DNA of 34,645 bases from Anaerolineales bacterium. GTDB taxonomy: Bacteria > Chloroflexota > Anaerolineae > Anaerolineales > Villigracilaceae. Shown piece by piece: positions 16,295 to 25,244 of the stretch (positions are counted from its first letter, which is position 1; every line of letters starts with the position of its first letter). The notes under the pieces were generated by a model. It saw nothing but the letters and a program-made list of their open reading frames with translations. It did not search any database and was not told where the DNA came from. The DNA lies in assembly GCA_023382575.1 (NCBI GenBank), contig JAHDWC010000015.1, positions 3,009-37,653 on the forward strand, given 5' to 3'. A program made the translations under genes and the position numbers.

Positions 16295-18034
16295 TCAAGG
16301 TTTCCATTCTTTTATTATTGGTTCGCCGTAATCAAACCAGAGAAGTTTGATTATATCTTTTGGCAGGTTTGCTGTTTCCACAATGGATGGGCTTTCGTAG
16401 TAATCTTTACCTTCAATTGAATCTATGACTGTGACAGTCATCCACTGACCCATAACTAGCTGACGCCCCAAAACTGCTGTCATATCATTGTTCAAAGGCG
16501 CACGCCATATAACAGTCAATGAACCATCCTCCATCATGGTTGTTGCTGCTGTATATTTTCCTCCATAGTTATCAGGTATCCAAGGGCGGATCTCACCATT
16601 GGCAATAACCTCAGGAATAGACCAAATGCCCTGCGGATTTCTGAATACATACATTAAATGTGCATCTTCCACCGAAGCACCTGCGATATAAACTACATGA
16701 ATTGTTCCATCAGGGGATATTTCCATAGATGCTCCCCCAGACCAAATTTCGCTGTTACTTAATTTAACAATAGGTTGCCAAACACTTCCTATTTTTTCAC
16801 GGAACAGCAGTTGCGTCTGTGAACTAGGAAACACTCCTGCAGACGAGAATGTGTTACAAACAACATAAACGTGTTCCCCTTCAACTTTGATATCAGGATT
16901 TGTCCCATATGGCAATATCAATGAGGTCCCAGTTAAAGCCCCATCACTCACGGTAGAATAGAAAACTCCCATATCTACATGACCCCATACAAGATGAGGT
17001 ATATTTAAATCATCAAGTGTCATTTGCAATGACGACAGCCTTGTTGATACTAAATTATTACTTAACTGTGACATCAATGAATAGTCATTTAAATTGACAG
17101 GCAGAATTGTATTCACAATTTCAGTTACGTTTGAGGAATAATACAACTGATTTCCTGAGGCAAACACAACATGGGTATTTTGATCCTGGTCAATCGAAAC
17201 GTTTCCCAAAATAGTTTCGTCCACAAGCAAATAATCCACTAATTGCCAGCGTTCTTCCCTCTTCTGATATCTTCCCAACGAGATACCATCATTTGATATC
17301 GCAAACAATTGCATCATGCCATCAGAAGTTATTGTTGCAGATGTATATTTTCCAAATCCTAATGGTCTTGTTGGTAACACTTCCTCGACCAAATAAGAAG
17401 ATTCTTTAAGAATATTTTGTATTCTTAAGATATTATCACCTTGATCCTCCATTTCGGATTCATTGTACATAGTGAGTATCAATGAAATTAATTCATTCTC
17501 CCTGTCATTTAATTGATGATATGCATCTGCTCTGAGGTCATAAACCGGAGATAATATAGAATTCTTTTCTGGAAGATTAGCAATCAACTCATCCAGCACT
17601 GAAATCGCCGTGGTCAAATTGCCTGACCAATAATAAGTTCTTGCCAGATACATAAGGGATAGATTCTCGAAATTGGATCCCCTGCAACCTTTTATGACCT
17701 CTTGAAACTCAGCTATTGCCTTTTCTGCATTTGCATGATCGTATGATTCCTCAATTTTAGTGGATTCTCTACGGTTGAAAAATGCCTGATCGTAGTAATA
17801 TCTACCCAAGTAAAAACGAACGCCACAGTAATTGGGCGACAGCTCTTTTGCTTTTGACAGTAAGTTTGCGGCTTCTTCAGAGAGCAGATCATTATTACCA
17901 ATATTTTCCGCTCTCGTTGCAAAATTTTCGGCTTGGATGGCACTTAATGGCACATACCCATACGAAAACATCAAAAAAAGTAAAATGCTTACGGCAACTA
18001 CGATCAGGCTGAAAGATAGCACTTTATTCTTCAT
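16295..18034 (-). CDS. Membrane-anchored protein with TPR-like and beta-propeller-like regions
   Basis: 579 residues. A signal anchor lies at about 7-27 (SFSLIVVAVSILLFLMFSYG) with no lipobox. Residues 35-215 are helical with TPR spacing (FYLGRYYYDQAFFNR, AIAEFQEVIKGC, LARTYYWSGNLTTAISVLDE). From about 230 to the end are blade-like strands with the recurring D/G-x-H-V-V-F/Y/W pattern (NTHVVFASG, IPHLVWGH, GTIHVVYIAG, SLTVIWR, IKLLWFD), as in BNR/sialidase-type propellers, without catalytic residues I can identify. It should face outward and sense or bind a ligand. It overlaps the upstream gene by 11 nt. AT-rich compared with hsdR. Function unknown. Confidence 0.7.
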   Translation of the reverse strand: MKNKVLSFSLIVVAVSILLFLMFSYGYVPLSAIQAENFATRAENIGNNDLLSEEAANLLSKAKELSPNYCGVRFYLGRYYYDQAFFNRRESTKIEESYDHANAEKAIAEFQEVIKGCRGSNFENLSLMYLARTYYWSGNLTTAISVLDELIANLPEKNSILSPVYDLRADAYHQLNDRENELISLILTMYNESEMEDQGDNILRIQNILKESSYLVEEVLPTRPLGFGKYTSATITSDGMMQLFAISNDGISLGRYQKREERWQLVDYLLVDETILGNVSIDQDQNTHVVFASGNQLYYSSNVTEIVNTILPVNLNDYSLMSQLSNNLVSTRLSSLQMTLDDLNIPHLVWGHVDMGVFYSTVSDGALTGTSLILPYGTNPDIKVEGEHVYVVCNTFSSAGVFPSSQTQLLFREKIGSVWQPIVKLSNSEIWSGGASMEISPDGTIHVVYIAGASVEDAHLMYVFRNPQGIWSIPEVIANGEIRPWIPDNYGGKYTAATTMMEDGSLTVIWRAPLNNDMTAVLGRQLVMGQWMTVTVIDSIEGKDYYESPSIVETANLPKDIIKLLWFDYGEPIIKEWKP

Positions 18035-18635
18035 GGAATATATTTCTCTTAGGTGTGTAAAATTCGTGGAAGAGAAAAGCTAGAAATTCGTATACCACGA
18101 CGCTACCAATCGTTACATAAATAACCACTACATATAATGCAAGTAATAAATTGATTGTCGAATTAAAAGACTGATTGGATGAAGTTGTCAACCACGCTTG
18201 AATACGGTTTAGGAAGATAACTGCAATTAAAATCACAGCAAAGTTTGGATGAGCAACAAAATAATCTATGCTACAGGCTGATAGCAAGATAATCCCAATC
18301 ATAGCGGCAATATTAATTCCATATCTTTCCGGAAGGACGACCACCGCCGCTAATTGCCGCACACCTGTACTCGTAAAGAACCATGTTGCAATCATAATCA
18401 ATCCGAGAATTGACAGGATCCATCGTGCTTGTATTCTTGAAAAAAGAGTATGAACAAGTGACCCAACTAAAATGGTTATGGGTATCGATAGCCAGATCGA
18501 TGGGATGATAGACTGTATCCCTCCCATAGTTACGGAAACGACTAATATAAAAATTGTTATTCCAAAACAAGCGAATCCCAATGCCAACCAAGAATTCGAA
18601 ATATTTCTTCTATAATGAAGGAAATGTTTGGGCAT
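18024..18635 (-). CDS. Six-helix integral membrane protein
   Basis: 203 residues from ATG 18635, behind an AAGGA at longer than usual spacing; ATG 18662 is possible but has no ribosome site. Five or six membrane helices fill the whole protein (FACFGITIFILVVSVTM, LSIPITILVGSLVHTLF, ILSILGLIMIATWFF, IAAMIGIILLSACSI, FAVILIAVIFLN, ALYVVVIYVTIGSVVVY). No channel or transporter signature is visible. The start lies inside the M48 gene and the end inside the propeller gene, so the three are translationally linked and probably form a membrane complex. Confidence 0.65.
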   Translation of the reverse strand: MPKHFLHYRRNISNSWLALGFACFGITIFILVVSVTMGGIQSIIPSIWLSIPITILVGSLVHTLFSRIQARWILSILGLIMIATWFFTSTGVRQLAAVVVLPERYGINIAAMIGIILLSACSIDYFVAHPNFAVILIAVIFLNRIQAWLTTSSNQSFNSTINLLLALYVVVIYVTIGSVVVYEFLAFLFHEFYTPKRNIFHEE

Positions 18636-20127
18636 GATTTTTGAAATTTCCTTTAATGACAATAAACAACCATATTATTTCGACAACAAAAAGAATCCCA
18701 ACATGCATTAGATTAAGTTCTGCGCCATTCATCCAATTTGTCCAGAGCAAGAATATACCTAGATTGAGAGGTATTTGCATAAGCCATGGGGTCATGAAAT
18801 GCCTATGAGGAAGAATTTTTTGATAAAGATATGAAAAGATGGATACAATAATAAAAAGGATAAACGGCATAATAATGATAACGATAAAGAAAATATCGAA
18901 AAAAAAGGACATATCGTGTGTTAGACCATTTTGGACATGCATAAAAACTGGCTTATTTGTTGCATGGCTAATCTCGTAAAAAGTGCTAGGCAATGACCGT
19001 ATCACAAGTAATAAGGCACTACCTGCGCAAAAAAATAATACACTTGAGACGGTCATCCACAATCGTGAAACCTTATTATTATTGTATAAAGACGAAATTG
19101 CTGGAGTTAAGAAAAAAGGACCCAACAGCATCATCCACCCAATCAAAATGGGGCCTGATTTGACATTCGAATAATAAGATGCAATCTGGCCGACTACAAT
19201 GCCAAATATAAAAGCCATCCTAGAGATTAATATGTCAAGTTCTTCCTTTTTCCGGCTTACGCTCTTTCTATCTCTTGTGTCTGGATGGAAACTAAAAAGT
19301 CTTGATAATAATCCTCTCTTCCTGCTGCCAATAATAGAATTTGGAATGTCCACATTCGGGAAGTGCATTTCTTCCATTAAACTAGTAAGGGATCTAATCA
19401 ACTCTGTTTCAGAGCCCAAGTGAGATATGACATATTCATCCGCTGCAAATTCTCTTATTTGAATCAGGATTCGTGTTGCAATGAATATAAAAACAGCCAC
19501 TAACATACCACCAAGGGTAATAAATTGTTCTGTTATAAAAAATAAATCCAGGTTAGGAGAATCAACAACCGCCCGAATAAAAGAAGCAGTTTCAAATACT
19601 AAAAGCCATTTTGTGAATTGAATTGACAGTCCCACCTTCCAAATATCTCCCGAGGCAATGTGCCCTAATTCGTGCAAAATAATAGCATCAAATGTATTAT
19701 TCTTCAACATGGATTCAAGCTGACGGTCTGAAATTGCTACGTAGCGGTGCGTAAACGTTCCAAAAGTTAAAGCTATCGAATTTCCACTATCCGGGATTCG
19801 CAACAGGATTGGAATTTTTTTTAGACCAATCTTCTTGGCAAGTGTAATAAACCGTATTACCACTTGTGGGTTTTTCACTGACATGGGGGACATACCATAT
19901 TTTCTTATTTTTATATATGGATCCCTTAAAAATGACCAGATAGTAAGAGCAAGAATAATGACTCCATTTATGGCAGTTGCGAGTCCATCGGCAAGGACAA
20001 CATCAAGCTGTCCACCGATGATCATGCTCATAAAATAGAGTGGATATAACCCAATCACCAGCACAAAATATAGGGTGGTTAAGTCCAGATAAGGTGTTTT
20101 GGTTCGGGGGAATGAAGGTATATTCAT
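18610..20127 (-). CDS. M48-family zinc metallopeptidase with multiple membrane segments
   Basis: 505 residues. HELGH at 152-156 gives two zinc ligands and the catalytic Glu, and EFAAD (Glu 226, Asp 230) supplies the third ligand in the usual M48 arrangement; HPDTRDR follows, as in the family (HPxxxxR). Two membrane helices precede the catalytic domain and about seven follow it, more than in HtpX. Family members cleave membrane proteins. Here the neighbours are membrane proteins and a kinase/TIR-like protein, so proteolytic activation of a partner is conceivable but unproven. It starts 4 nt after the 160-residue gene. Catalytic residues are intact. Confidence 0.85.
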   Translation of the reverse strand: MNIPSFPRTKTPYLDLTTLYFVLVIGLYPLYFMSMIIGGQLDVVLADGLATAINGVIILALTIWSFLRDPYIKIRKYGMSPMSVKNPQVVIRFITLAKKIGLKKIPILLRIPDSGNSIALTFGTFTHRYVAISDRQLESMLKNNTFDAIILHELGHIASGDIWKVGLSIQFTKWLLVFETASFIRAVVDSPNLDLFFITEQFITLGGMLVAVFIFIATRILIQIREFAADEYVISHLGSETELIRSLTSLMEEMHFPNVDIPNSIIGSRKRGLLSRLFSFHPDTRDRKSVSRKKEELDILISRMAFIFGIVVGQIASYYSNVKSGPILIGWMMLLGPFFLTPAISSLYNNNKVSRLWMTVSSVLFFCAGSALLLVIRSLPSTFYEISHATNKPVFMHVQNGLTHDMSFFFDIFFIVIIIMPFILFIIVSIFSYLYQKILPHRHFMTPWLMQIPLNLGIFLLWTNWMNGAELNLMHVGILFVVEIIWLFIVIKGNFKNHAQTFPSL

Positions 20128-20131
20128 TTTT

Positions 20132-20614
20132 CTAAGAACGCTTCTTCATTTCTTGTAATATCAAACTGATAATTCTGGAAGCAAGTTCTTTTGCCTGTTT
20201 TTTAGATATCCCTGCTCCTGTAATCTTGATTACAATTTCATCATTAACTTTGTCTATATGAGTTTGGAATCCCATTTTCCCTTCATCCCTTTCAGCCTTC
20301 TTTTTCTTGTCATCCATGCGGGCTTCGCGAAGTTTGTCTACCGTTAAATACTCTAAAAGTTTGCTAAAAGTTGATGTTACAACAGGTATAAGAATAGCAA
20401 TCAGTAAACTGGAATCCCCACCAAAACCCAATGGGATATCTTTTCTTGCACTGCTTGACGGTTGGACATAATCTCCAGACTCAATCAATTTTAGATACTT
20501 TTCCAAAAGAGGATCGACCAAGTCTATTTCTTCCGGTTCGTATTCATTCAACACTGTACTGATAACAATTTTGATTTCATTTTGATGCTCACGATAGTTT
20601 GTTTCCGAAGTCAT
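20132..20614 (-). CDS. 160-residue protein with one hydrophobic helix
   Basis: ATG 20614 has AGGAG upstream and overlaps the stop of the preceding micro-ORF (ATGA). Acidic helical N-terminus (EPEEIDLVDPLLEKYLKLIE), a hydrophobic segment at about 68-85 (SSLLIAILIPVVTSTFSKLL), a basic charged linker, then a short alpha/beta end (VNDEIVIKITGAGISKKQAK). The layout of a hydrophobic helix followed by a small beta-containing tail loosely recalls the constant component (EACC1) of some conflict systems with effector-associated domains, but I cannot match it by sequence. Not recognised otherwise. Confidence 0.55.
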   Translation of the reverse strand: MTSETNYREHQNEIKIVISTVLNEYEPEEIDLVDPLLEKYLKLIESGDYVQPSSSARKDIPLGFGGDSSLLIAILIPVVTSTFSKLLEYLTVDKLREARMDDKKKKAERDEGKMGFQTHIDKVNDEIVIKITGAGISKKQAKELASRIISLILQEMKKRS

Positions 20615-20736
20615 TTTTTCTCCTCATTTAACTCTTTTTTACGACAAGAATCTCCAATTGCCCGCCGCCCCGCACGTGACAGGGACGCCGCCAGCGACAG
20701 CCGCCATTCGCTGTAAGCGGAAACTTGGCACATCAT
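20611..20736 (-). CDS. 41-residue micro-ORF carrying an HsdS C-terminal remnant
   Basis: Begins ATG at 20736, overlapping the two-TM gene's stop (ATGA), and ends TGA at 20611, overlapping the next gene's ATG (ATGA again). The centre, WRLSLAASLSRAGR, equals the HsdS tail RRLSLAA-SLSRAGR with an in-frame loss of EVESTLEE. The rest, RAIGDSCRKKELNEEKK, is unrelated and contains the next gene's AGGAG. It is either a recombination scar or a kept coupling peptide. Intactness of the frame and both overlaps are seen directly; expression is inferred. Confidence 0.5.
   Translation of the reverse strand: MMCQVSAYSEWRLSLAASLSRAGRRAIGDSCRKKELNEEKK
20661..20706 (-). pseudogene. hsdS 3'-end fragment
   Basis: This 46-nt stretch aligns with the intact hsdS 3' end near 25291-25355 apart from an internal 24-nt-scale deletion. 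It is the scar inside the 41-residue micro-ORF. Confidence 0.65.
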
Positions 20737-21053
20737 TGATTTTGCTGACCAGTTCGGCGTAACAGAGCAAACATGGCTTGGCTGGTTCTCTCGGTGTTGT
20801 TAGCAATATCGCCAAGCAACCACAAAACCTGACCAATTGCCGACAAAAATAGTCCTTGCAAGCCAATTGCCCCACCACCAACGATTCTGGCAAGGATAAT
20901 CAATCCAGAAAAATCAGGGATCATACTTGGTGTAGGATTTTGGTACGATGAGTTGCTCACCATTCCAGAGACTGCGAAAGCAATTCCCCCAAAAATAACC
21001 AGCAGACCGATGATCATAAAACTAACGGCTGTGACTCGCGCAAATACTTTCAT
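20733..21053 (-). CDS. 106-residue two-helix membrane protein
   Basis: ATG 21053 with AGGAG 6-7 nt upstream. Hydrophobic segments at about 7-31 (VTAVSFMIIGLLVIFGGIAF) and 48-80 (FSGLIILARIVGGGAIGLQG then LFLSAIGQVLWLLGDIA), with a short Ser/Pro/Asn loop between and a basic tail RRTGQQNQ. No family recognised. It lies between two HsdS-derived micro-ORFs in the accessory part of the restriction operon. Confidence 0.6.
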   Translation of the reverse strand: MKVFARVTAVSFMIIGLLVIFGGIAFAVSGMVSNSSYQNPTPSMIPDFSGLIILARIVGGGAIGLQGLFLSAIGQVLWLLGDIANNTERTSQAMFALLRRTGQQNQ

Positions 21054-21079
21054 GGTTTCTCCTGTGTCTTCAATGTTTT

Positions 21080-21250
21080 TTACGAGAGGAGTTTCCCCTC
21101 AAACGCGGACTTGAGCATGGACTGCCGCAACCGCCCCACCCGTGATAGGGACGCCACCGGCGTGGACTCGACCCCAGCCGCAATCGACAGCCGTGGGACG
21201 TTGCAGTATTTCCAGATGCGTTGGACGATGGTGGAAGATTGATTACTCAT
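21080..21250 (-). CDS. 56-residue chimeric micro-ORF: HsdM start fused to HsdS end
   Basis: ATG 21250 overlaps the kinase gene's stop as ATGA. Residues 1-18, MSNQSSTIVQRIWKYCNV, correspond to HsdM residues 1-18 (MSTQSSTIVQRVWNYCNV); residues 20-53 correspond to the HsdS C-terminus (RLSIAAGVEST, then SLSRVGRLRQSMLKSAFEG). The frame is preserved across the joint and ends TAA at 21080. At DNA level the HsdM part differs at roughly one base in four from the intact hsdM here, so it came from another allele. It is the trace of a deleted hsdM-hsdS pair; whether the peptide is made is unknown. Confidence 0.7.
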   Translation of the reverse strand: MSNQSSTIVQRIWKYCNVPRLSIAAGVESTPVASLSRVGRLRQSMLKSAFEGKLLS

Positions 21251-24200
21251 TTAAATAACTCTTTAATAAAGTTTTCTGCCAGGGCGATCAAGAGCCCACC
21301 AGCACCGATGGTAAATATCGATGTAAAAAACTCCGGCTTTATCATAAGTGGAGCAAACTCATCTTTCTTCAATTCGCTCTCCATAACGCCACTAGCGTAA
21401 CTTCCATATTTTTTTAATATGTATTCCCTCAACAAAGATTGTCCAATAGCAAAAGGTATTTGATTTAGAAAGACCAATAACAAAAGAGCTATTAAAACAA
21501 TCCATTTCAGGGATAAGATATGATTGATTGAAGAGAAAAAGATGTAAGCAAAACTTACCAATAGAAAGATATTATGAGCGGAGTCATACAAATACATCGA
21601 TCTGATTTCTGTAGTTGTCTTAGCAAAACCAAGAGCGCTCTCTTTCTCCTCTCTGTTTTTTTCAAGGTCAGAAGTATTAAATACCATCGTAACATCCGGA
21701 GTGTATTCTCCAGCGTAGACAGGATTTATCATGCGCACAAATAATTCCACAACAAAATACCCAAGGATTAGCATGGCAAATAACGAGACAAATAAAATAC
21801 TGTACTCCAAGTACTCAAATACTTTGGCATCTTTGTAGATACCAAAGATAACTCCTAGAAATATCCCTGAGGGTAACGAAACATATAAAATCCTTTCCCG
21901 TTGGAAAATCTGATCAAACCGAAGCAGATACTCTTGCATAACTTGATATTGATTGATCTCCTTCTCCAACCTAACCGCTTTACGCGATGATTTCATCTTT
22001 GCCTTTAGCGACTTCTGCTTGCCATCTATTTCCCTTCTAATTTGGTCAATTTGATTTTCCCTGAGATAGTCAAGCAAGTGACCACCCCCATCTAAAATAG
22101 CGGCAATTGCAATAGCAAAAAACATCCATGTGCCATCGCCCTGCAGTTTGAACATGAATAATGCAACGATGGATAAGACTATCGAAAACATAAGAATTTC
22201 TGTAATTGATTGGGAAACCCTGCTTTTATATTCTGTGATTTTAGCTGCCCACATGGGTATTATTGTAAATAAAATTGCAACGAAAACACCCTTCAAAAGG
22301 GTAATCGCACCCTGCCAAAAGGGAGATAAAACGATAGGGGGCAATGGTATCGCAACTGGCTGCGAAGTCGAAGAATCATTGAGCAAGGCTATCGAACAAA
22401 TCATGAGCGCAACTACAAACGAGATGATTGTTAAAAATCTGCCAATGCGGCCAATTATGGGAGGTGGCGCAGAAGGTGGTGGAGCCGCTTTAGGCGGAGG
22501 CGCATATTCGGGATCTTTGTCAGTTCTCTTATATTTTTGTATTATTTGTTGAACTAATAGATCGTAGTCACCAGGTTTGAATAAATCTATTTGATACCAA
22601 TTACGCAACCTTAGTCGAGGCTGGAAATCCTCTATTCTGGAAATAATTGTTAAACTGTTGCGTTTTGATGCCAACTCAATTATTTCTTCCAATAAATGCC
22701 ACATTTCCGAATCAGATTGTCTGGATAGAACAACGACAATTACATCTGCACTTTGATGAAAATTCGATATTCCACTAAGCCAATCCATTTGTGAATAAAG
22801 TGACTTTGTCTCCAGTCCCCTAAATCCTTCTTGGATGAGTGCGTGGGAGAGATATTCCAGTCTCTTTCTATCATTCCATGCACTTATTAGGGATATACGT
22901 AATTTTTCAGATTTTCCCTCCTGTTCCCAAGTAGACCTAAGAAGCGAAATAGTAGCTATAGGTTTCGGTTGTGGAGTTGCTGCCGCAACGTCCGTTGGAT
23001 ATGGATTAGGAACTCCCTCAGGCTGAAAGGGGTCTGGTTCCAGTAATGGATTTGGTGCTTTATCGGTAGGCTCTGGATACACCCACAATGGTCTCAATTT
23101 TTCCCTAAAAATTTCAAGCATCCCCAATCTTTTAATAATCTCCAAAGTGCTTTCAGACTTAAGAATATCCTTTAGCGACGAAATTTGATCTTCGGTTAAG
23201 TCTCTAGTATTGTTGGTCACGACAGCAGAAATTAGCACGGAATCCCATAAGGATAACCCGCTGCTCAAACAGTCCCTTAATATGGACATGAAGTTCTCAT
23301 CAAGCAGCGCATGACCGAATTGGTCATGTATCAACTCTATTTTCTCATCCACTGATTTGTTGTCAGATACAGTTGCATATTGGCACTGGATTTCAACAAC
23401 AAAATCATGATAAAGATTTATATGCTTAAGAAAACGTACCTCACTATCATTCTTTAGAATTTCCTGACTCCAACGAATTATGAGTTCTGTCCAAGTAAAT
23501 CTTTTGCTGTGCAGGATGAAGGCTAATGTACCGGCATGTAAAAAATCCATTTCCGCATAGCATTCCCTTATTGTGCTAAAAACTTTTCCTTCGTCAAAAT
23601 CCTGGCGATCCAATAACTGCTTAATTTGTCCGATAAAAACAATAGCCTCTTCTGCTTTTCGCTGAATATCTGAAGGACAATTTTTCAAGTCGGTGTTTTC
23701 TATATATTTCTTGAGTAACCCCAGCCGATGAAATACTATTATCCAATGCAAAGAATCAGGTCTAGCTAGAATGAAGTCTATTGTGTTTTCCGATTGTAAA
23801 TAATGACGGTCAACTAATATGGCAGCTGATTCTGCTGCTTGCTTTACGGGCATTCCATTATCATGTAATGTAGTGAAATTGACAATGAAGTTTTTATCAG
23901 TTATATATTGATATAGACTTTTTGAAATCCAACTTTGCTCACTTGAGCTAAATGAAATGTCCGGATAATATAAATTCAATATATAAGGCAATATCTGTTC
24001 GTAAAGCCCCAACTTTTGTAACGTCTCTACTTCTGAAGGAGAAGATATTACTTCGTGGAGATATTTGCTGTAATTATCTGATAACTGAATGCCCTTTTCG
24101 CTTGATAAAGCAGCAATAATCCCAGCATGAAGGAACGGCATCTTATTTTCATGGCACTTAAGAAATACCTGGCGAAACTTGCTGTCATTGAAAAAGTCAT

Positions 24201-25092
24201 AAAATTCTTCAAATAAACGAAAAAGATCATCCAAATACTCAAAAGAGGATATTTTGTTTATTTCATTAGTTAATCCTTGAATCCCCCCTTCAAGCTGAGA
24301 CAGAAATTCTTCAACAACCCGTTCGTTTGTTTCAGGATCACCAATGAAATTTGGAAAGTCCAGTGCTATAAAATCATCGAGTTTGAACAATTTATAAAAT
24401 CTTTGAAAATCATAAATAAACGCCCACCAATCTGAATACACCGAAAATCGATTTTGTTCCATGTTCTCAGATAGAAATTCAGAATTCCCCCAATCAATCA
24501 AAATAATTTCTTGGGCTTTGAAATCCCAAAAAATATGTTTAGGTTTTAGATCAACCCAAAGAACCCCGATATCCCCACTATTCTGGTTTGGACCCAAATG
24601 ATGAATAGTTTTTAGGTATTGCGAAACACCATAAAACGATAATAGCAGAAGTAGATTAAAGGAATTTTTTATGTAAACAAAATCATCTAGAAAAGGATTG
24701 GCATGTTGAAATGTTTCAATTTCCTCCCAAGTCCTTGAAAGGATATCTAAGTCAAAACCTGAAATGTGCTCCAGCACTATAAAGCAATCATCACTACTTT
24801 TAACCGAAACCGAAGCTTCGTCAATCAAATTAACTGCTCGAACAATAATATTGCTTTTTTCTAGAGCAACTTTAATGCCATTAATTTTCCTAAGAATCTC
24901 CCCTTCTAGTTTAATTTGATGCACTTGGTAATGAGCCAAAAGAGGGTTGTATGATGATGGGCGCTTAAGGATAGCCTTTTCACCAGTGTGCAATCCACAG
25001 ACTATATACACCACCCCAGCATCTCCCTCGGCGATTTTCTTTTCAAATTCCCAAGGTTGTTTTTTACCCATGATAGTATTTTTATTGTGCAT
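21247..25092 (-). CDS. Protein kinase-like / TIR-like / multi-pass membrane protein
   Basis: 1281 residues. Residues 15-205 look like an eukaryotic-type kinase: glycine loop AEGDAGVV (21-28), Lys 43 in AILKR, VDLKPKHIFWD (180-190) for the catalytic loop and DWG (200-202) for DFG. The loop carries His 186 where kinases have Asn, so activity is uncertain. A long helical region follows to about 690. About 730-845 resembles a TIR fold (LRISLISAWNDRKRLEYLSH, ADVIVVVLSRQSDSEMWHLL). Then a proline-rich linker (APPPKAAPPPSAPPP) and about nine membrane helices with a coiled coil between (IRREIDGKQKSLKAKMKSS). AAAGGA supports ATG 25092. It sits directly after hsdS, and its stop overlaps the HsdM-HsdS micro-ORF. 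Domain calls are by eye; the TIR call is the weaker. Confidence 0.7.
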   Translation of the reverse strand: MHNKNTIMGKKQPWEFEKKIAEGDAGVVYIVCGLHTGEKAILKRPSSYNPLLAHYQVHQIKLEGEILRKINGIKVALEKSNIIVRAVNLIDEASVSVKSSDDCFIVLEHISGFDLDILSRTWEEIETFQHANPFLDDFVYIKNSFNLLLLLSFYGVSQYLKTIHHLGPNQNSGDIGVLWVDLKPKHIFWDFKAQEIILIDWGNSEFLSENMEQNRFSVYSDWWAFIYDFQRFYKLFKLDDFIALDFPNFIGDPETNERVVEEFLSQLEGGIQGLTNEINKISSFEYLDDLFRLFEEFYDFFNDSKFRQVFLKCHENKMPFLHAGIIAALSSEKGIQLSDNYSKYLHEVISSPSEVETLQKLGLYEQILPYILNLYYPDISFSSSEQSWISKSLYQYITDKNFIVNFTTLHDNGMPVKQAAESAAILVDRHYLQSENTIDFILARPDSLHWIIVFHRLGLLKKYIENTDLKNCPSDIQRKAEEAIVFIGQIKQLLDRQDFDEGKVFSTIRECYAEMDFLHAGTLAFILHSKRFTWTELIIRWSQEILKNDSEVRFLKHINLYHDFVVEIQCQYATVSDNKSVDEKIELIHDQFGHALLDENFMSILRDCLSSGLSLWDSVLISAVVTNNTRDLTEDQISSLKDILKSESTLEIIKRLGMLEIFREKLRPLWVYPEPTDKAPNPLLEPDPFQPEGVPNPYPTDVAAATPQPKPIATISLLRSTWEQEGKSEKLRISLISAWNDRKRLEYLSHALIQEGFRGLETKSLYSQMDWLSGISNFHQSADVIVVVLSRQSDSEMWHLLEEIIELASKRNSLTIISRIEDFQPRLRLRNWYQIDLFKPGDYDLLVQQIIQKYKRTDKDPEYAPPPKAAPPPSAPPPIIGRIGRFLTIISFVVALMICSIALLNDSSTSQPVAIPLPPIVLSPFWQGAITLLKGVFVAILFTIIPMWAAKITEYKSRVSQSITEILMFSIVLSIVALFMFKLQGDGTWMFFAIAIAAILDGGGHLLDYLRENQIDQIRREIDGKQKSLKAKMKSSRKAVRLEKEINQYQVMQEYLLRFDQIFQRERILYVSLPSGIFLGVIFGIYKDAKVFEYLEYSILFVSLFAMLILGYFVVELFVRMINPVYAGEYTPDVTMVFNTSDLEKNREEKESALGFAKTTTEIRSMYLYDSAHNIFLLVSFAYIFFSSINHILSLKWIVLIALLLLVFLNQIPFAIGQSLLREYILKKYGSYASGVMESELKKDEFAPLMIKPEFFTSIFTIGAGGLLIALAENFIKELFK

Positions 25093-25244
25093 GAACTATC
25101 CTTTCAGCTTCAATTTCTCAACGTGCTTTTGGCATTTTACAGAATTAGAGGAGATGCTTTTTCTTTGCCAACTTACCTATATCGCAAAAAGAGACTTCTT
25201 AGCATAAGATAAATCTTGACTTTCAATTATTTTTTGTCTTCCAT

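Noticed and set aside
25093-25244. Promoter for the kinase-like gene after hsdS
   Set aside because: AT-rich sequence with TTGAAA and several TA-rich hexamers, but no pair at acceptable spacing; cannot be told from background.
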